49,438 nt of DNA. Origin: a candidate division Zixibacteria bacterium SM23_73_3. Its GTDB lineage: Bacteria; Zixibacteria; MSB-5A5; SM1-73. Below, one piece after another: positions 17,369 to 27,665 of this stretch. Numbering within the stretch: the stretch's first letter is position 1; every line of letters begins with the position of its first letter. The stretch is from contig LJUX01000018.1 in the NCBI GenBank assembly GCA_001304155.1, positions 1 through 49,438 on the forward strand, in the 5' to 3' direction. The notes under the pieces are model-generated. The model was not told the origin of the DNA. It worked only from the letters and a program-made list of their open reading frames with translations, and did no database searches. Both the position numbers and the translations under genes were made by a program.

Positions 17369-20188
17369 TTGGGTGAGAATTGCATCAGAATCAAGGGCGC
17401 TCGGAAGCATAACTTAAAGAACATCGATCTGAAGATCCCCCGGGACAGGCTGGTGGTGATCACCGGTTTGTCTGGATCGGGGAAATCGTCTCTGGCCTTT
17501 GACACCATCTATGCCGAGGGACAGAGACGATATGTGGAGTCGCTCTCTGCCTATGCCCGGCAGTTTCTGGGCATGATGGAAAAGCCGGATGTCGATTTCA
17601 TCGAAGGACTTTCGCCGGCAGTCTCCATTGAACAGAGAAGCTCTGCCAAAAACCCTCGTTCCACGGTGGGGACGGTTACTGAGATCTACGATTACCTCAG
17701 GCTTCTGTATGCCAGGGTGGGCACTCCTTATTGCCACAAATGCGGAAGGAAAATCTCCCAACAGACTGTTCAGCAGATAGTCGATTTGATACTTTCGCTC
17801 CCTAAGGGTAAAAAAATCCAGATACTGGCTCCACTGGTCAAAGGAAGGAAAGGGGAATACAAGGAGGTCTTCGATCAGATCAGAAGGGAGGGTTTTATTC
17901 GCGCTCGGGTGGATGGAAAAATAATCGAGTTGGAGGGCGAGATCAAGCTGGAGAAGTATAAGAAGCATAACATTGAGGTGGTGGTGGACAGGTTGGTGGT
18001 CAACAAGAAAATTGCCAAGAGATTGGCCGATTCTTTGGAAACCGCTCTCAAATTGGGCTCCGGGATGGTGATGGTGGATCTGGTAAGAGGGGAGGAGCTT
18101 TTATTTTCAGAACATTACGCTTGTGTCCATTGTGGAATCAGCTACGAAGAATTTTCACCCAGAATGTTCTCCTTCAACAGCCCTTATGGTGCCTGCCCTA
18201 CCTGCAGTGGGCTGGGAACCAGGATGGAGATTGATCCCGATTTGGTGGTCCCGGACCCAACCATCTCCATCGCCCACGGTGCCATCGCTCCCTGGGGAAC
18301 TCCCATAAGCAACTGGTATTATCATCAACTAAAAAGCTTAGCCGAACACTATAAATTCAGTTTATATGTCGCCTTTGCCGAATTGAACCCGCAGGCTAAG
18401 CAGATTATTCTTTATGGCACCGGTACCAAGGAACTGCGGTTTCGCTGGGAAGGTGAAGGGGGAAAGGGGGAATATTACGGAAGTTTTGAGGGAGTGATTC
18501 CCAATCTGGAAAGACGTTACCGGCAGACTCAATCAGAGGCGGTGAGAGAATGGATCGAAAAATACATGCGAATACTTCCCTGCCCGGATTGCAATGGAAC
18601 CAGACTGAAAAAAGAGAGCCTATCGGTGAAGGTGGGAGGTTTCAACATAGCCCAGTTGACTGAACTCTCGGTAAAAGAGACGGGCAGGTTCTTCGCCAAA
18701 TTGAAGCTCTCTTTGCGGGAACAACAGATAGCAAAGCAGATTCTGAAGGAGATAAAGGAAAGATTGGGCTTTTTAATGGATGTGGGATTGGATTATCTCA
18801 CCTTAGGACGTTCTGCGGCATCACTTTCCGGCGGGGAGGCGCAGAGGATAAGACTGGCCACCCAGATTGGCTCCAGATTAGTGGGGGTGTTGTATATTCT
18901 GGATGAGCCTTCAGTGGGTCTTCACCAGAGGGATAACAAAAGACTTCTGGGCACACTTTTGGGCCTGAAGAATCTGGGCAACACGGTGCTGGTGGTGGAG
19001 CACGACCGGGAGACCATCGAAACCGCAGATCACGTAATAGATTTGGGTCCGGGGGCAGGAAAAGACGGAGGATGGGTGGTGGCACAGGGGACTCCAGAAA
19101 TCATAAAACGGAGCAGAAAATCTCTCACCGGAAAGTATCTTTCTGGAAGGTTATCCATTCCTCTTCCAGCAGAAAGAAAGAATGGAGAGGGCGCTTTTTT
19201 GAGCATAATGGGAGCGAAAGGGAATAACCTAAAGAGGATTCGGGTGGATTTCCCGTTGGGAGTATTCATCTGCGTGACCGGAGTTTCAGGCTCGGGAAAA
19301 TCCACTCTGATCAATGAGACCATCTATCGGATTTTAGCCCAGCATTTTTATAATTCCAAACTGGTCCCCTTGGAATATGAAAAAGCTGTAGGTCTGGAGA
19401 ACGTTGATAAGGTGATTAACATCGATCAATCCCCTATCGGCAGAACTCCCCGATCCAATCCTGCTACCTACACCGGAGTTTTTACTCCCATCCGGGATCT
19501 TTTTGCCCTACTCCCGGAGGCAAAGGTGAGAGGATACAAGCCCGGAAGGTTCAGCTTCAACGTGCAGGGGGGGAGATGTGAAGCCTGCGAAGGAGATGGC
19601 ATTATCAAAATAGAGATGCATTTTCTCCCGGACGTGTATGTCCCCTGTGAGGTGTGTAAAGGAAAGAGGTATAATCGGGAGACCTTAGAAATTAAGTATA
19701 AAGGAAAGAACATTGCAGACGTTTTGGATATGACCGTGGATGAGGCATATGATTTCTTTACCAATATCCCCAAGATCAAAAGGAAGCTTCAAACTTTGAA
19801 GGATGTGGGATTGGGTTACATTCACTTAGGACAGCCAGCCACCACCCTTTCGGGAGGTGAAGCCCAGAGGGTGAAGCTTTCCACCGAGCTTTCCAAGGTC
19901 TCCACCGGCAGAACCTTTTACATCTTGGATGAGCCCACCACCGGCCTTCACTTTGAGGATGTCAAGATGCTGTTGGGCGTCTTAAACAAATTGGTGGATA
20001 TGGGGAATACGGTTGTGGTGATTGAACACAATCTGGATGTGATCAAAACCGCCGACTACATCGTCGACTTAGGACCGGAAGGGGGGGATGATGGAGGTAA
20101 GGTGGTTGCCACCGGAACGCCTGAGGAGGTGGCAAAGATTCCGGGGTCATATACCGGTAAGTTTTTAAAGGGGATTTTAGAAGCATAA
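17369..20188 (+). CDS. uvrA: Excinuclease ABC subunit A
   Basis: UvrA recognises DNA damage in nucleotide excision repair together with UvrB. Both ABC modules are present: Walker [15 protein letters not shown] and [14 protein letters not shown], signatures [11 protein letters not shown] and [11 protein letters not shown], and Walker [11 protein letters not shown] and [10 protein letters not shown]. CxxC zinc-binding pairs are visible (CHKCGRK; CVHCG and CPTC; CEAC and CEVC). I chose the TTG at 17369 because GAGGAGA (17354-17360) sits 8 bases upstream and the protein then begins [19 protein letters not shown], like other UvrA proteins. The track's start at 17300 adds 23 residues with no family match. 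The resulting 939 residues fit the usual length. Confidence 0.95.
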   Translation: MGENCIRIKGARKHNLKNIDLKIPRDRLVVITGLSGSGKSSLAFDTIYAEGQRRYVESLSAYARQFLGMMEKPDVDFIEGLSPAVSIEQRSSAKNPRSTVGTVTEIYDYLRLLYARVGTPYCHKCGRKISQQTVQQIVDLILSLPKGKKIQILAPLVKGRKGEYKEVFDQIRREGFIRARVDGKIIELEGEIKLEKYKKHNIEVVVDRLVVNKKIAKRLADSLETALKLGSGMVMVDLVRGEELLFSEHYACVHCGISYEEFSPRMFSFNSPYGACPTCSGLGTRMEIDPDLVVPDPTISIAHGAIAPWGTPISNWYYHQLKSLAEHYKFSLYVAFAELNPQAKQIILYGTGTKELRFRWEGEGGKGEYYGSFEGVIPNLERRYRQTQSEAVREWIEKYMRILPCPDCNGTRLKKESLSVKVGGFNIAQLTELSVKETGRFFAKLKLSLREQQIAKQILKEIKERLGFLMDVGLDYLTLGRSAASLSGGEAQRIRLATQIGSRLVGVLYILDEPSVGLHQRDNKRLLGTLLGLKNLGNTVLVVEHDRETIETADHVIDLGPGAGKDGGWVVAQGTPEIIKRSRKSLTGKYLSGRLSIPLPAERKNGEGAFLSIMGAKGNNLKRIRVDFPLGVFICVTGVSGSGKSTLINETIYRILAQHFYNSKLVPLEYEKAVGLENVDKVINIDQSPIGRTPRSNPATYTGVFTPIRDLFALLPEAKVRGYKPGRFSFNVQGGRCEACEGDGIIKIEMHFLPDVYVPCEVCKGKRYNRETLEIKYKGKNIADVLDMTVDEAYDFFTNIPKIKRKLQTLKDVGLGYIHLGQPATTLSGGEAQRVKLSTELSKVSTGRTFYILDEPTTGLHFEDVKMLLGVLNKLVDMGNTVVVIEHNLDVIKTADYIVDLGPEGGDDGGKVVATGTPEEVAKIPGSYTGKFLKGILEA

Positions 20189-20288
20189 GAAGATGATTAT
20201 ACTGTTAACTTAGCTTCACAAATTTTAGATATTTTTTGAATAGCACAAGAGTTCAGGCAAAAAGATAAACCATCAGAGGGAACAAGTC

Positions 20289-21386
20289 ATGGCAGAGTCA
20301 GAGAAAACGCCTTTTCACGACATCCACATCAAAAACAAGGCAAAAATCGTGGAGTTTGCAAACTACCTTATGCCCATTCAATTCCGGGGCATGATGGAGG
20401 AACATCTAAAGGTGAGATCATCGGTGGGGCTTTTTGATATCACCCACATGGGAGAGTTTGAAGTGTGGGGAAAGGATGCGGAAAACTTCATTCAGAAGAT
20501 GACCACAAATGATGTCTCCAGGTTAGCCACTTATCAGGTGCAATACTCCTGCATGTGCTATAATCATGGTGGAATTGTGGATGACCTTTTGGTCTATCGC
20601 CTGCCGGATCATTTCCTTCTGGTGGTCAACGGCGCCTGTGTGGAAAAGGATTTTAAGTGGCTTTCCGATCATCTCTCCGGTGACGTAGAGCTGAAAAACG
20701 TAAGTGAACAAACCGCTCTTTTAGCCTTGCAGGGTCCCAAAGCAGAGGATGTATTGAAGAAACTGACGGATGAGAAGCTGTCTGATCTGAGATTCTATTG
20801 GGCAAGTTGGGGGAAGGTGAACGGAATCGAGATGCTTTTCTCCAGAACCGGCTACACCGGTGAGGATGGATTTGAGCTTTATTTTTCCACTGTTCATGCA
20901 GAAAGCATGTGGAATGCCTTGATGGAGGCGGGTGAAGAATTTGACATAGAGCCAATCGGTTTGGGTGCCAGAAATTCGCTGAGATTGGAAATGAAGTATA
21001 TGCTCTATGGTAATGACATTGATCAGACCACCAATCCACTGGAGGCTGGTTTGGGTTGGATCGTGAAATTGGAGGGGGGTGATTTTGTGGGAAAAGAGCC
21101 AACCTTGAAATTGAAGCAGGAAAAACCCAAACGTAAACTGGTTGCCTTTGAACTTTTGGATCAGGCTTTCCCTCGCCAACATTACCAGATACAAAAAGAT
21201 GGCGAAAGAATCGGTGAGGTAACCAGTGGAACTTTCTCCCCCTCTCTGAATAAGGGGATCGGGTTAGGTTATGTCCTAGTGGAACACTCCAAAATCGACA
21301 CCGAGTTGGATATTCTCATTCGGAACAGACCATACAGGGCGATTATAGTTAAGCCGCCTTTTTATAAGAGTTTTACGCATAAGTAG
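20289..21386 (+). CDS. gcvT: Glycine cleavage system aminomethyltransferase (T protein)
   Basis: The T protein transfers the methylene group from the aminomethyl-lipoyl H protein to tetrahydrofolate, releasing ammonia. Typical motifs are present: FDITHMGEFEVWG, TTNDVSRL, QVQYSCMCYNHGGIVDDLL, FSRTGYTGEDGFE and LGARNSLRLEMKYMLYGNDI. Its length of 365 residues fits the family. The gene starts 100 bases after uvrA on the same strand. gcvH and gcvP are not in this window, so the rest of the system must be elsewhere if it is complete. Confidence 0.93.
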   Translation: MAESEKTPFHDIHIKNKAKIVEFANYLMPIQFRGMMEEHLKVRSSVGLFDITHMGEFEVWGKDAENFIQKMTTNDVSRLATYQVQYSCMCYNHGGIVDDLLVYRLPDHFLLVVNGACVEKDFKWLSDHLSGDVELKNVSEQTALLALQGPKAEDVLKKLTDEKLSDLRFYWASWGKVNGIEMLFSRTGYTGEDGFELYFSTVHAESMWNALMEAGEEFDIEPIGLGARNSLRLEMKYMLYGNDIDQTTNPLEAGLGWIVKLEGGDFVGKEPTLKLKQEKPKRKLVAFELLDQAFPRQHYQIQKDGERIGEVTSGTFSPSLNKGIGLGYVLVEHSKIDTELDILIRNRPYRAIIVKPPFYKSFTHK

Positions 21387-21393
21387 AAGAAAA

Positions 21394-21470
21394 TCTCCCA
21401 ACAGATTAAACCGATTTAACAGATTACGGATGTGAAGAAATCGACTTAATCTGTTTCATCTGTTGGGAAT
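21394..21470. repeat. Inverted repeat, CCCAACAGATTAA family (copy 1)
   Basis: TCCCAACAGATTAA...TTTAACAGATTA is mirrored by TTAATCTGTTTCATCTGTTGGGA. A second copy lies at 33257-33341. It sits between gcvT and the thiD2-like gene. Confidence 0.7.
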
Positions 21471-21508
21471 ATCTTGAACCAAAGACTAACAAGATGCCCT
21501 AATTTTCC

Positions 21509-21928
21509 ATGGATAGAAAGAATATCTATCGGATCCTCGATGCCAATCTAAATCGTGCCAGAGAGGGAGTCCGGGTGACAGAAGAAGTGGCAAGGCTCTA
21601 TTTTGATGATGCCAAACTGTCGTCGAAGTTTAAAAATCTTCGCCATGAGTTGACCAGAGTTGCCAGGAAGAGCTTCGATTGGGAGAAGTTGCTCTCCTTC
21701 CGGGATAGCGAGAGGGATGTAGGGGCAGACATCATGGGAATTTTGGAGAAGAGACGCGCTGATCTCGCCTCCATCATTCAAGCCAATCTTAGAAGATCGC
21801 AGGAAGCCACCCGGGTTTTGGAAGAATTCGGAAAGCTGATCAATCCCGATTCTGCCAAATCATTCAAAAAGATCCGATTCAGGCTTTACACCTTGGAACA
21901 GAAGATGCTGGGATTGGTAAAGAAGTAA
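21509..21928 (+). CDS. thiD2: ThiD2-like hydroxymethylpyrimidine-phosphate kinase domain protein
   Basis: The 139 residues match the domain often fused in front of ThiE (thiamine-phosphate synthase). The pattern is RILDANLNRAREGVRVTEEVARL, then LRHELTRVARK, then RDSERDVGADI, IIQANLRRSQEATRVLEEFGKL and a final FRLYTLEQKML. This domain was named ThiD2 and described as a kinase that phosphorylates HMP-P for thiamine synthesis without accepting HMP. Here it is stand-alone: no ThiE barrel follows and the frame closes with TAA. It sits downstream of gcvT. The assignment rests on remembered family motifs. Confidence 0.75.
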   Translation: MDRKNIYRILDANLNRAREGVRVTEEVARLYFDDAKLSSKFKNLRHELTRVARKSFDWEKLLSFRDSERDVGADIMGILEKRRADLASIIQANLRRSQEATRVLEEFGKLINPDSAKSFKKIRFRLYTLEQKMLGLVKK

Positions 21929-22006
21929 ACTGATTGTGCCATGCTTCGATTCGAGTATTCGATAATAACGTGGAGTCGGGATCTCGATATCCCGACGCAG
22001 CGCAGA

Positions 22007-23956
22007 TTAGATGCCTTCTGAACTCTCATTTACACCGGTTGAATGGCTGTAAATCAGAGATTCTAAATCGCCTTTTTCCCCTGACTTCACTGGAGTGAGG
22101 TGGGGCGTTAACTTTGAGGGAAGGTGGATTTTGAATGTAGTCCCTTTATCGGGTTCGCTTTCCACTTCTATCTTTCCATCGTGCAGGCTGACGATCTTTT
22201 TGACCAAACTTAATCCCAGTCCGGTTCCTTTTTCTCTGGAGGTGAAGAAGGGATTGAAGATTTTGTCCTGAACCTCCTTTGCTATCCCCCAGCCGGTGTC
22301 GGAAAATTCCACCAGCACCGATTTTTCACCAGAAGTAAACTGTTTTTCACCAATTAAGATGCGAATTTCTCCTCCATCCGGCATAGCCTCTATGGAATTT
22401 TGAATCAGGTTCTGGAAGCACTGCTTTAAAAGAATTGGATCGCCCAGCAGGGTTGGAAGATCAGATTCACAGTCCAGTTTGAACTTTATCCTATTCTCCT
22501 TCAAGGTCTCCTTTACTGATGTGTGACATTCCTCGAGTATTTCTTTTAGATTGATTTTCTTTATCTTTAACTGGAGAGGTTTAGCAAAGGCAAGAAATCT
22601 TTTAAGCAAAGATTCCATGATCATAGCTTCGTTGGTGATTCCGTCCACTGTCTGAGATTGTGAAGAAGGATCATCTTTTCCTTTTTTGAGTAACTTGCTA
22701 AAACCCAGGATAGTTCCCATAGAGTTTCTGAGCTCATGTGCCAGGCCAGATGACATCTCGCCCAAAGCGGCCATCTTGTCCTTGAAGGCGATTTCCTCCT
22801 CCAATTTCTTTATCTCCGTCAAGTCGGTCAAGAAAACCACCACCCCCAGCATCCTGCTCCGCTCATCCTTGACCACAGATGAACTTAAGCTCAAGGGGAT
22901 GCTTTTACCACCCTTTTTTGTTATCTTTATCTCTGGAATAGAATAGGGACTTTGTTCTGTGGAAGCGATCTGGATGGCAGAACAAAGTGGACTTTCTTCT
23001 CCGAAGACGGTTCGGTAGTGTTTACCTAAAACCATATTTTCTGATTTTTTCAGAATCATCTCTGCTGGGTGATTCATGCGGGTAATTTTTCCCTCTTCAT
23101 CTGTGATGATCATTCCATTGGTCATGCTTTTTAAAATATACTCGTTATAGCTGGCTAAGTTTTTCGCTTTGCGATCTGTTTTTTGATAGAGTTCCTGCAA
23201 GGTTCTCTCTTTCTGCTTAAGCTCAGCTATCACCTGTTCAAAGATTCCCACCGCCACATCCAATTCTCCTTCTTTTTTACTTTTCTCTGAGGCAGGGATT
23301 ATCATCTCCTTTTTTGCCTTTTTCACCATTAGTCGATAGGGTCGGAGCAGGTTTTTTATCAACAGCAGGGTGACGAATGCGGCGATGAAGAGTCCACCTA
23401 TTCGAGCCAAAACATTCAATCTGGAGACTTTTTCAATGCTGGCAAAAGCTGAAACCTCTTTTTCCACCATCACCCAGATACTGTTTTCAGCTTCTTTCCC
23501 TTCTAACGGCAGATAACAGGAAAGATAAGTATTACCTAAGACATCGGTGTAGAAATCAGAGAAGAATTTCCCCTGAGCTACCTTGTCTGGCTTTACCCCC
23601 CGAAAGATGTGAAGCTCCTCAGCCGAACGAACCTCTCTGGATGAAATTAAGGCTTCTCCATCTAAGGAGATATATGATATTCGATTGACGCCGGATTCGT
23701 AAGATAGCTCCATCAGATTCTTTTTAAGAGCCGAACCTATGGATCCACCGGATTGCGGGTTCCTCTCCCAGATAAGGCTGGCTGAATGTGCCACGGTGGA
23801 GAGGTATTGATGGGTCTGAAGTTTTAAAGCGTGCTTGGTTTGATGAAAAAGATACTCAGTCCCGAAATTGAATAGTATTAGAAAAAGTATGAAAAATATC
23901 AGTGAGATGCGAATCTGTGATTCGTATCCAAGATGTAAAAAATCTTTAATTTTCAA
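22007..23956 (-). CDS. Membrane PAS-domain sensor histidine kinase (PilS/NtrB-like)
   Basis: Two membrane helices (about 15-35 and 186-204) bracket a periplasmic sensor of about 150 residues. A HAMP-like linker, a PAS domain (about 270-385) and a kinase core follow. The phosphorylated His is 408 in SSGLAHELRNSMG; the N box is LIQNSIEAMPDGGE, and the G boxes include FSDTGWGIA and GTGLGLSLVKKI. Kinases of this type usually pair with NtrC-family regulators. No regulator is adjacent, but a sigma-54 activator lies at 40254-41609. It is encoded near pilD on the same strand, so a PilS-like role in pilin control is a reasonable guess. Confidence 0.9.
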   Translation of the reverse strand: MKIKDFLHLGYESQIRISLIFFILFLILFNFGTEYLFHQTKHALKLQTHQYLSTVAHSASLIWERNPQSGGSIGSALKKNLMELSYESGVNRISYISLDGEALISSREVRSAEELHIFRGVKPDKVAQGKFFSDFYTDVLGNTYLSCYLPLEGKEAENSIWVMVEKEVSAFASIEKVSRLNVLARIGGLFIAAFVTLLLIKNLLRPYRLMVKKAKKEMIIPASEKSKKEGELDVAVGIFEQVIAELKQKERTLQELYQKTDRKAKNLASYNEYILKSMTNGMIITDEEGKITRMNHPAEMILKKSENMVLGKHYRTVFGEESPLCSAIQIASTEQSPYSIPEIKITKKGGKSIPLSLSSSVVKDERSRMLGVVVFLTDLTEIKKLEEEIAFKDKMAALGEMSSGLAHELRNSMGTILGFSKLLKKGKDDPSSQSQTVDGITNEAMIMESLLKRFLAFAKPLQLKIKKINLKEILEECHTSVKETLKENRIKFKLDCESDLPTLLGDPILLKQCFQNLIQNSIEAMPDGGEIRILIGEKQFTSGEKSVLVEFSDTGWGIAKEVQDKIFNPFFTSREKGTGLGLSLVKKIVSLHDGKIEVESEPDKGTTFKIHLPSKLTPHLTPVKSGEKGDLESLIYSHSTGVNESSEGI

Positions 23957-24118
23957 TTTTCTCCCTGTATCACGGATGGAAAAAATCTTAGATTTTAAGT
24001 TTCTATTGGATTTATCGGCATAAAAGAATGGGGGGTTAATTTTACGTTAACTGAACAAGAAATCCAACAGCTGGTATTTTGCAGATTAAACATGGGATAT
24101 AAAAAATTGGCTCGTTCT

Positions 24119-24290
24119 TTACCTCACCCCCCCTAGTTCCCCATCTCCATCCTTCGACAACCTCACTTCGTGCCGCACTTCGTTCCCCGCCAGAGGCGGC
24201 GGGGTGTCGAAGGAAGCGCACTCAGTGCGAGGCAGGACGGTGAGCGAAGTCGAACCGCAAAGTGGAGAGGGGGGATAAAGGGAGAGAGGT
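24119..24290. repeat. CCTCACCCC-family palindrome with a second element nested inside
   Basis: The outer arms (CCTCACCCCCCCTAGTTCCCC and GTGGAGAGGGGGGATAAAGGG) match the 3820-3936 element. Between them sits another inverted repeat bounded by CCTTCGAC and GAAGTCGAA, containing CCCCGCC/GGCGGGG and a CACT...AGTG arm. The 23957-24392 spacer holds no supportable gene; ORF 24170-24355 is repeat sequence. Confidence 0.65.
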
Positions 24291-24392
24291 TTCTGGCAAA
24301 GACAGGGTTAATCAGGAAGTTCTTTTATGGCACAAACTATTGGACTATGAGATGAGAAAAATTGCTTTGGGATATAAAACAGAAGCCCGGAT

Positions 24393-25166
24393 TTAAAAGA
24401 AAGCTTTTAAATACGCAGAAATTATTGCATCCCCTGCAAACATGGCGATGACTGCTCCCAAAGCCAAGAAGGGTCCGAAGGGAATTGTCCGGTTTTCTCT
24501 CACCTCCTTTGAGAGGAATAAAGCAGTCCCACCTATCAGACTGCCCAAGAAAGCAGAAAGCAGAAGTACCAAAAGTATATTCTGCCACCCCAAGAATGCT
24601 CCCAGCATCATAGCCAACTTTATGTCTCCTCCCCCCATGCTCTCTTTTTTAAAAAGAAGCTCTCCTAAGATGGCAGCCAGATAAAATATTGCCCCACCCA
24701 CTAAAATTCCTGCAAGCGAATTTAAAACAGATGGCGATTCGACCACAAAAGACAAAAGGAAACCAAGGATGATGCCAGGGAAGGTGAGCACATCCGGAAT
24801 GATCCTGTGCTTTAAGTCGATAAAGAAGGTGGCCACCAGAAGAACGATCAAAATACCCCTCGCCAGAAAACTCCAGCTCAATCCAAAGCGCAGGTAAGCT
24901 AAGATGAGCAAGGCAGAGGTGATAAACTCCACCAGGGGATATTGCAGGGAGATTTTCGCTTCACAATTTCTGCAACGTCCCTTTAAGATGATGTAGCTAA
25001 AAAGGGGAATGTTGTCATAGGTGCGAATCTTTGATCCACATTTAGGACAGAACGAGCTGGGGAAGAGTATGGATTTTCTTTGGGGAATTCTGTAGATGCA
25101 AACGTTTAAAAAGCTTCCCAGGGCTAAACCCATCAGTATAATCAAGATCAGAGTTATAGTGTTCAT
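24393..25166 (-). CDS. pilD: Type IV prepilin leader peptidase / N-methyltransferase
   Basis: This inner-membrane aspartic peptidase (A24 family) cleaves the prepilin leader and methylates the new N-terminus. It carries the N-terminal cytoplasmic domain with both CxxC pairs (CPKCGSK and CRNCEAK), the first catalytic Asp in DLKHRIIPDVLT, and the second in the GGGDIKLAMMLGAF motif (the GxGD signature). At least seven hydrophobic segments are visible. Length (257) fits PilD. The two pilins at 36.7-37.9 kb are obvious substrates. Confidence 0.95.
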   Translation of the reverse strand: MNTITLILIILMGLALGSFLNVCIYRIPQRKSILFPSSFCPKCGSKIRTYDNIPLFSYIILKGRCRNCEAKISLQYPLVEFITSALLILAYLRFGLSWSFLARGILIVLLVATFFIDLKHRIIPDVLTFPGIILGFLLSFVVESPSVLNSLAGILVGGAIFYLAAILGELLFKKESMGGGDIKLAMMLGAFLGWQNILLVLLLSAFLGSLIGGTALFLSKEVRENRTIPFGPFLALGAVIAMFAGDAIISAYLKAFF

Positions 25167-25357
25167 CTTAATTATTTTATCTTCGTCTATCGGTTTCGAT
25201 GCTCGTATCGAATCTGGTTAGTTGAGGCTCGATGTTCGAAAAACTTCTTCACTTGTCCATAACTTTCGAGTCTCGAGCTTCCGCTGTCGAAACGCGCTTC
25301 CCTACCGCTAAACGAATCTCCTGGTTAGAGGAGAAAAAGATACGGTTGAACCGTAAG

Positions 25358-26098
25358 TTATATTTTTTTCATCTCGAAAAAATACTCATGGTAATCCCGG
25401 AGCGAATGCCGGAATATTTTTCTTAAAATCATCTCAAAATTCGCCACTACTTTGAAGAATATCTTCGGGATCAAACCGAAGTAAATCGGGTAGAGCAACA
25501 AAAAATGACCTTTTCTAATAGGATAATCGGCAACTTTTTTGAAATTATTCTGTTCAAAAAGGTGTAAATATGTTTTTAAGTCTCTTTGCCATCTCTTTTT
25601 GTTTTTGGTGACCTGTTCTATGCAAATAAATTTGCCTCCGGGTTTTAAGCTTTTCTGCACCTCGGAGAGCACTCTATTCAGCAGCGAATCGTCGGTGATA
25701 TACTGGAGCACAGTTACAGAGATGGCGGCATCTACCTTTTCGTCTTTTATGGGAAGATTCAATCCGTCGAACAGGGCGAGACCGATGTCTTTTTGTTCGC
25801 ATTCGTCTTTTGCCAAGTCAAGCATCTCTTTCGTGATTTCCACCCCTAACATAAATTCACATCTTCTGACTAAAAGGTCCGAAAATCTTCCACTTCCACA
25901 ACCAAAATCGAGAATGAATTTCCTTTTTTCCTTTCCCAGCGCTTTTTGGATTGCCCTCTTTTGAAGGATGTCTATATAAAGGTTTTTTCTTCCCTTCAGA
26001 TCGCGCGGATCAATAACCGCGGGCAGTTTCCCTTTCTCTGCAAGCTTTCCCCAGGTTTCACCACTGGTCTGAAAATGCTGTAGTTGCTCTGTTTCCAT
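25358..26098 (-). CDS. SAM-dependent class I methyltransferase
   Basis: The SAM-binding motif I is ILDFGCGSGRFSDLL, followed by an acidic residue after strand 2 (LGVEITKEMLDLAK), then DAAISVTVLQYITDD and the LKPGGKFICIEQ motif of the methyltransferase-11/25 group. It is the last gene of the minus-strand glycan operon and starts 3 bases after the flippase-like gene. Its substrate could be a glycan or lipid-linked sugar, judged from context only. Confidence 0.85.
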   Translation of the reverse strand: METEQLQHFQTSGETWGKLAEKGKLPAVIDPRDLKGRKNLYIDILQKRAIQKALGKEKRKFILDFGCGSGRFSDLLVRRCEFMLGVEITKEMLDLAKDECEQKDIGLALFDGLNLPIKDEKVDAAISVTVLQYITDDSLLNRVLSEVQKSLKPGGKFICIEQVTKNKKRWQRDLKTYLHLFEQNNFKKVADYPIRKGHFLLLYPIYFGLIPKIFFKVVANFEMILRKIFRHSLRDYHEYFFEMKKI

Positions 26099-26101
26099 TT
26101 T

Positions 26102-27121
26102 TTACCTTTTCAAGAATCCGACAGGCTGTTTTATGGCTTCGTCTTTGCTTGTGGGGCGATGAAGGCTCCGCGATGCGGTGTCGTTTTCTCCATGAACGAC
26201 AGAATATAAGTCAACTTCGGCTTTTTTAATCTTCAAGGCGATCAGAAAACAAACCAATTCCCCCAAAGTCATGCACACCCGGATGGCCAAAGGGATCAAT
26301 ATGGCCGTGGAGATGGGGATGAACAAACTCAGAAGATAACTTTGCACTCCCTCTCTTACCCCCAGACCGGCCGGTGCAATGAAGGTTATCATTCCCAAGA
26401 AAACAGCAATAGAGAAAATCCCTGAGAACTTAATTACACCTATCGGATCCAAAATCATGAATGAATTTATTAAAAGATAAGCGCAGGTGGAAAATATCAT
26501 CCGATCTAAGATCAATAACCCGAGAAGGAATAGTACATGCTTATAACTAAACTTAAATTCTAATTTCTCTTTCCTGAGGGATCTTAGAAAAAAGTTAACC
26601 GTTTTGCCCAAAACCTTTGGATGCAAAACAAACAGGAGGAGAAGGGAAAGAAGAGAAATCAAAATGAGAACCAAGCCAGTTGGTACATTCTCCCACAGAA
26701 GGAGAGTGGAAATAAAGAATAGCATAGCTATCCCGTTGTAGGTGACCAACATTAACACCATGCTCACCAAAGTCAATCTTCTGGGTAGCCCCACTTTGTC
26801 GGCTAAATAAATCTGGCTCACATAGGTCCAGATCCTCCCAGGGATGTATTTCCCTGCCACAGAAAGGTAAGTAATCCTAAAACTTTGGGCAAAATTTATA
26901 CTGCGTCCTAACATTTTCAGAATCAAGGTCCAGACGTAAGCAGCAATTGAATAATTTAAAGCCAAAAGGAGAAAAGATGCAAAGAGAAGGGAGTATTTAA
27001 AGTGCCATTCATAACTGAGAAGAGCTTCTATATTTAAATAAAGTATTCTTCCCAATACAAAAAAGATTATTAACACTATCAACGTGCTTAGCGTCTTTTT
27101 AACTGGGCTGATTTTTGACAC
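26102..27121 (-). CDS. Flippase-like membrane protein, lysylphosphatidylglycerol synthase TM (UPF0104) family
   Basis: The 339-residue protein has about eight hydrophobic segments. It has the UPF0104/AglD-type features: an AGKYIPGRIWTYVSQIYLAD motif near 90-110 and APAGLGVREG near 250. Members of this family occur in lipid and glycan pathways and are often annotated flippase-like, without proven transport. It overlaps the acyltransferase gene upstream by 23 bases, indicating translational coupling inside the glycan operon. Confidence 0.82.
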   Translation of the reverse strand: MSKISPVKKTLSTLIVLIIFFVLGRILYLNIEALLSYEWHFKYSLLFASFLLLALNYSIAAYVWTLILKMLGRSINFAQSFRITYLSVAGKYIPGRIWTYVSQIYLADKVGLPRRLTLVSMVLMLVTYNGIAMLFFISTLLLWENVPTGLVLILISLLSLLLLFVLHPKVLGKTVNFFLRSLRKEKLEFKFSYKHVLFLLGLLILDRMIFSTCAYLLINSFMILDPIGVIKFSGIFSIAVFLGMITFIAPAGLGVREGVQSYLLSLFIPISTAILIPLAIRVCMTLGELVCFLIALKIKKAEVDLYSVVHGENDTASRSLHRPTSKDEAIKQPVGFLKR

Positions 27122-27665
27122 AGCTTAACTCTTCTCTTAAGAAAAGAATTTTCCTTTTCACGCGGGCTGGCACTCCATAAGCTAAAGAATCGCAAAGGAT
27201 ATTTTTAGTAACTACGCTTCCGAGTCCTATTATTGTCCTATCCCCGATTTTGACCCCGGCTTGTATTATGCTACCAGCGCCTATCCAAACTGACCTGCCA
27301 ATTACAACATCCCCTACTTTGCGAGGATAAATCGCGCATATTTCGCTTTTGTGATCCTCTCCGGCATCACTGTGAGTCAAGATTAGTACCTGTGGGGATA
27401 GGGTGCTTTTCTGTTTTATGATTACTTTGCCAGTCAAGTCTATTGTTGTCCCCGGGCCGATATGGACATCATCCTCAATTGCCAAATTTCTGAAACCATT
27501 TGTTAAATTAATAATTCTGGCCTCATATATTCGCACATTTTTGCCTATCCTCGCTCCCAGGAATCTCAAAAGGGTTGACCGGAAGTAAGGACTGATACAC
27601 CACCTCAACAGTTTCTCAATGAGCATATATATGCCAATTTTGACATTTCTTAAAATACGATTCAT
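27099..27665 (-). CDS. Left-handed beta-helix (hexapeptide) acyltransferase
   Basis: Hexapeptide repeats run through most of the 188 residues (IGKNVRIYEARIINLT, IEDDVHIGPGTTIDLTGKVI, then IGRSVWIGAGSIIQAGVKIG and DRTIIGLGSVVTKN). The pattern is WcaF/NodL-like O-acetyltransferase, which uses acetyl-CoA to modify a sugar hydroxyl or amine. The start overlaps the FemAB-like gene by 50 bases; an in-frame Met at residue 14 shortens this overlap. Context suggests acetylation of the glycan made by this cluster. Confidence 0.85.
   Translation of the reverse strand: MNRILRNVKIGIYMLIEKLLRWCISPYFRSTLLRFLGARIGKNVRIYEARIINLTNGFRNLAIEDDVHIGPGTTIDLTGKVIIKQKSTLSPQVLILTHSDAGEDHKSEICAIYPRKVGDVVIGRSVWIGAGSIIQAGVKIGDRTIIGLGSVVTKNILCDSLAYGVPARVKRKILFLREELSCVKNQPS

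Noticed and set aside
24170-24355. Small ORF in a spacer
   Set aside because: It runs through the nested palindromic repeat and lacks a ribosome binding site.
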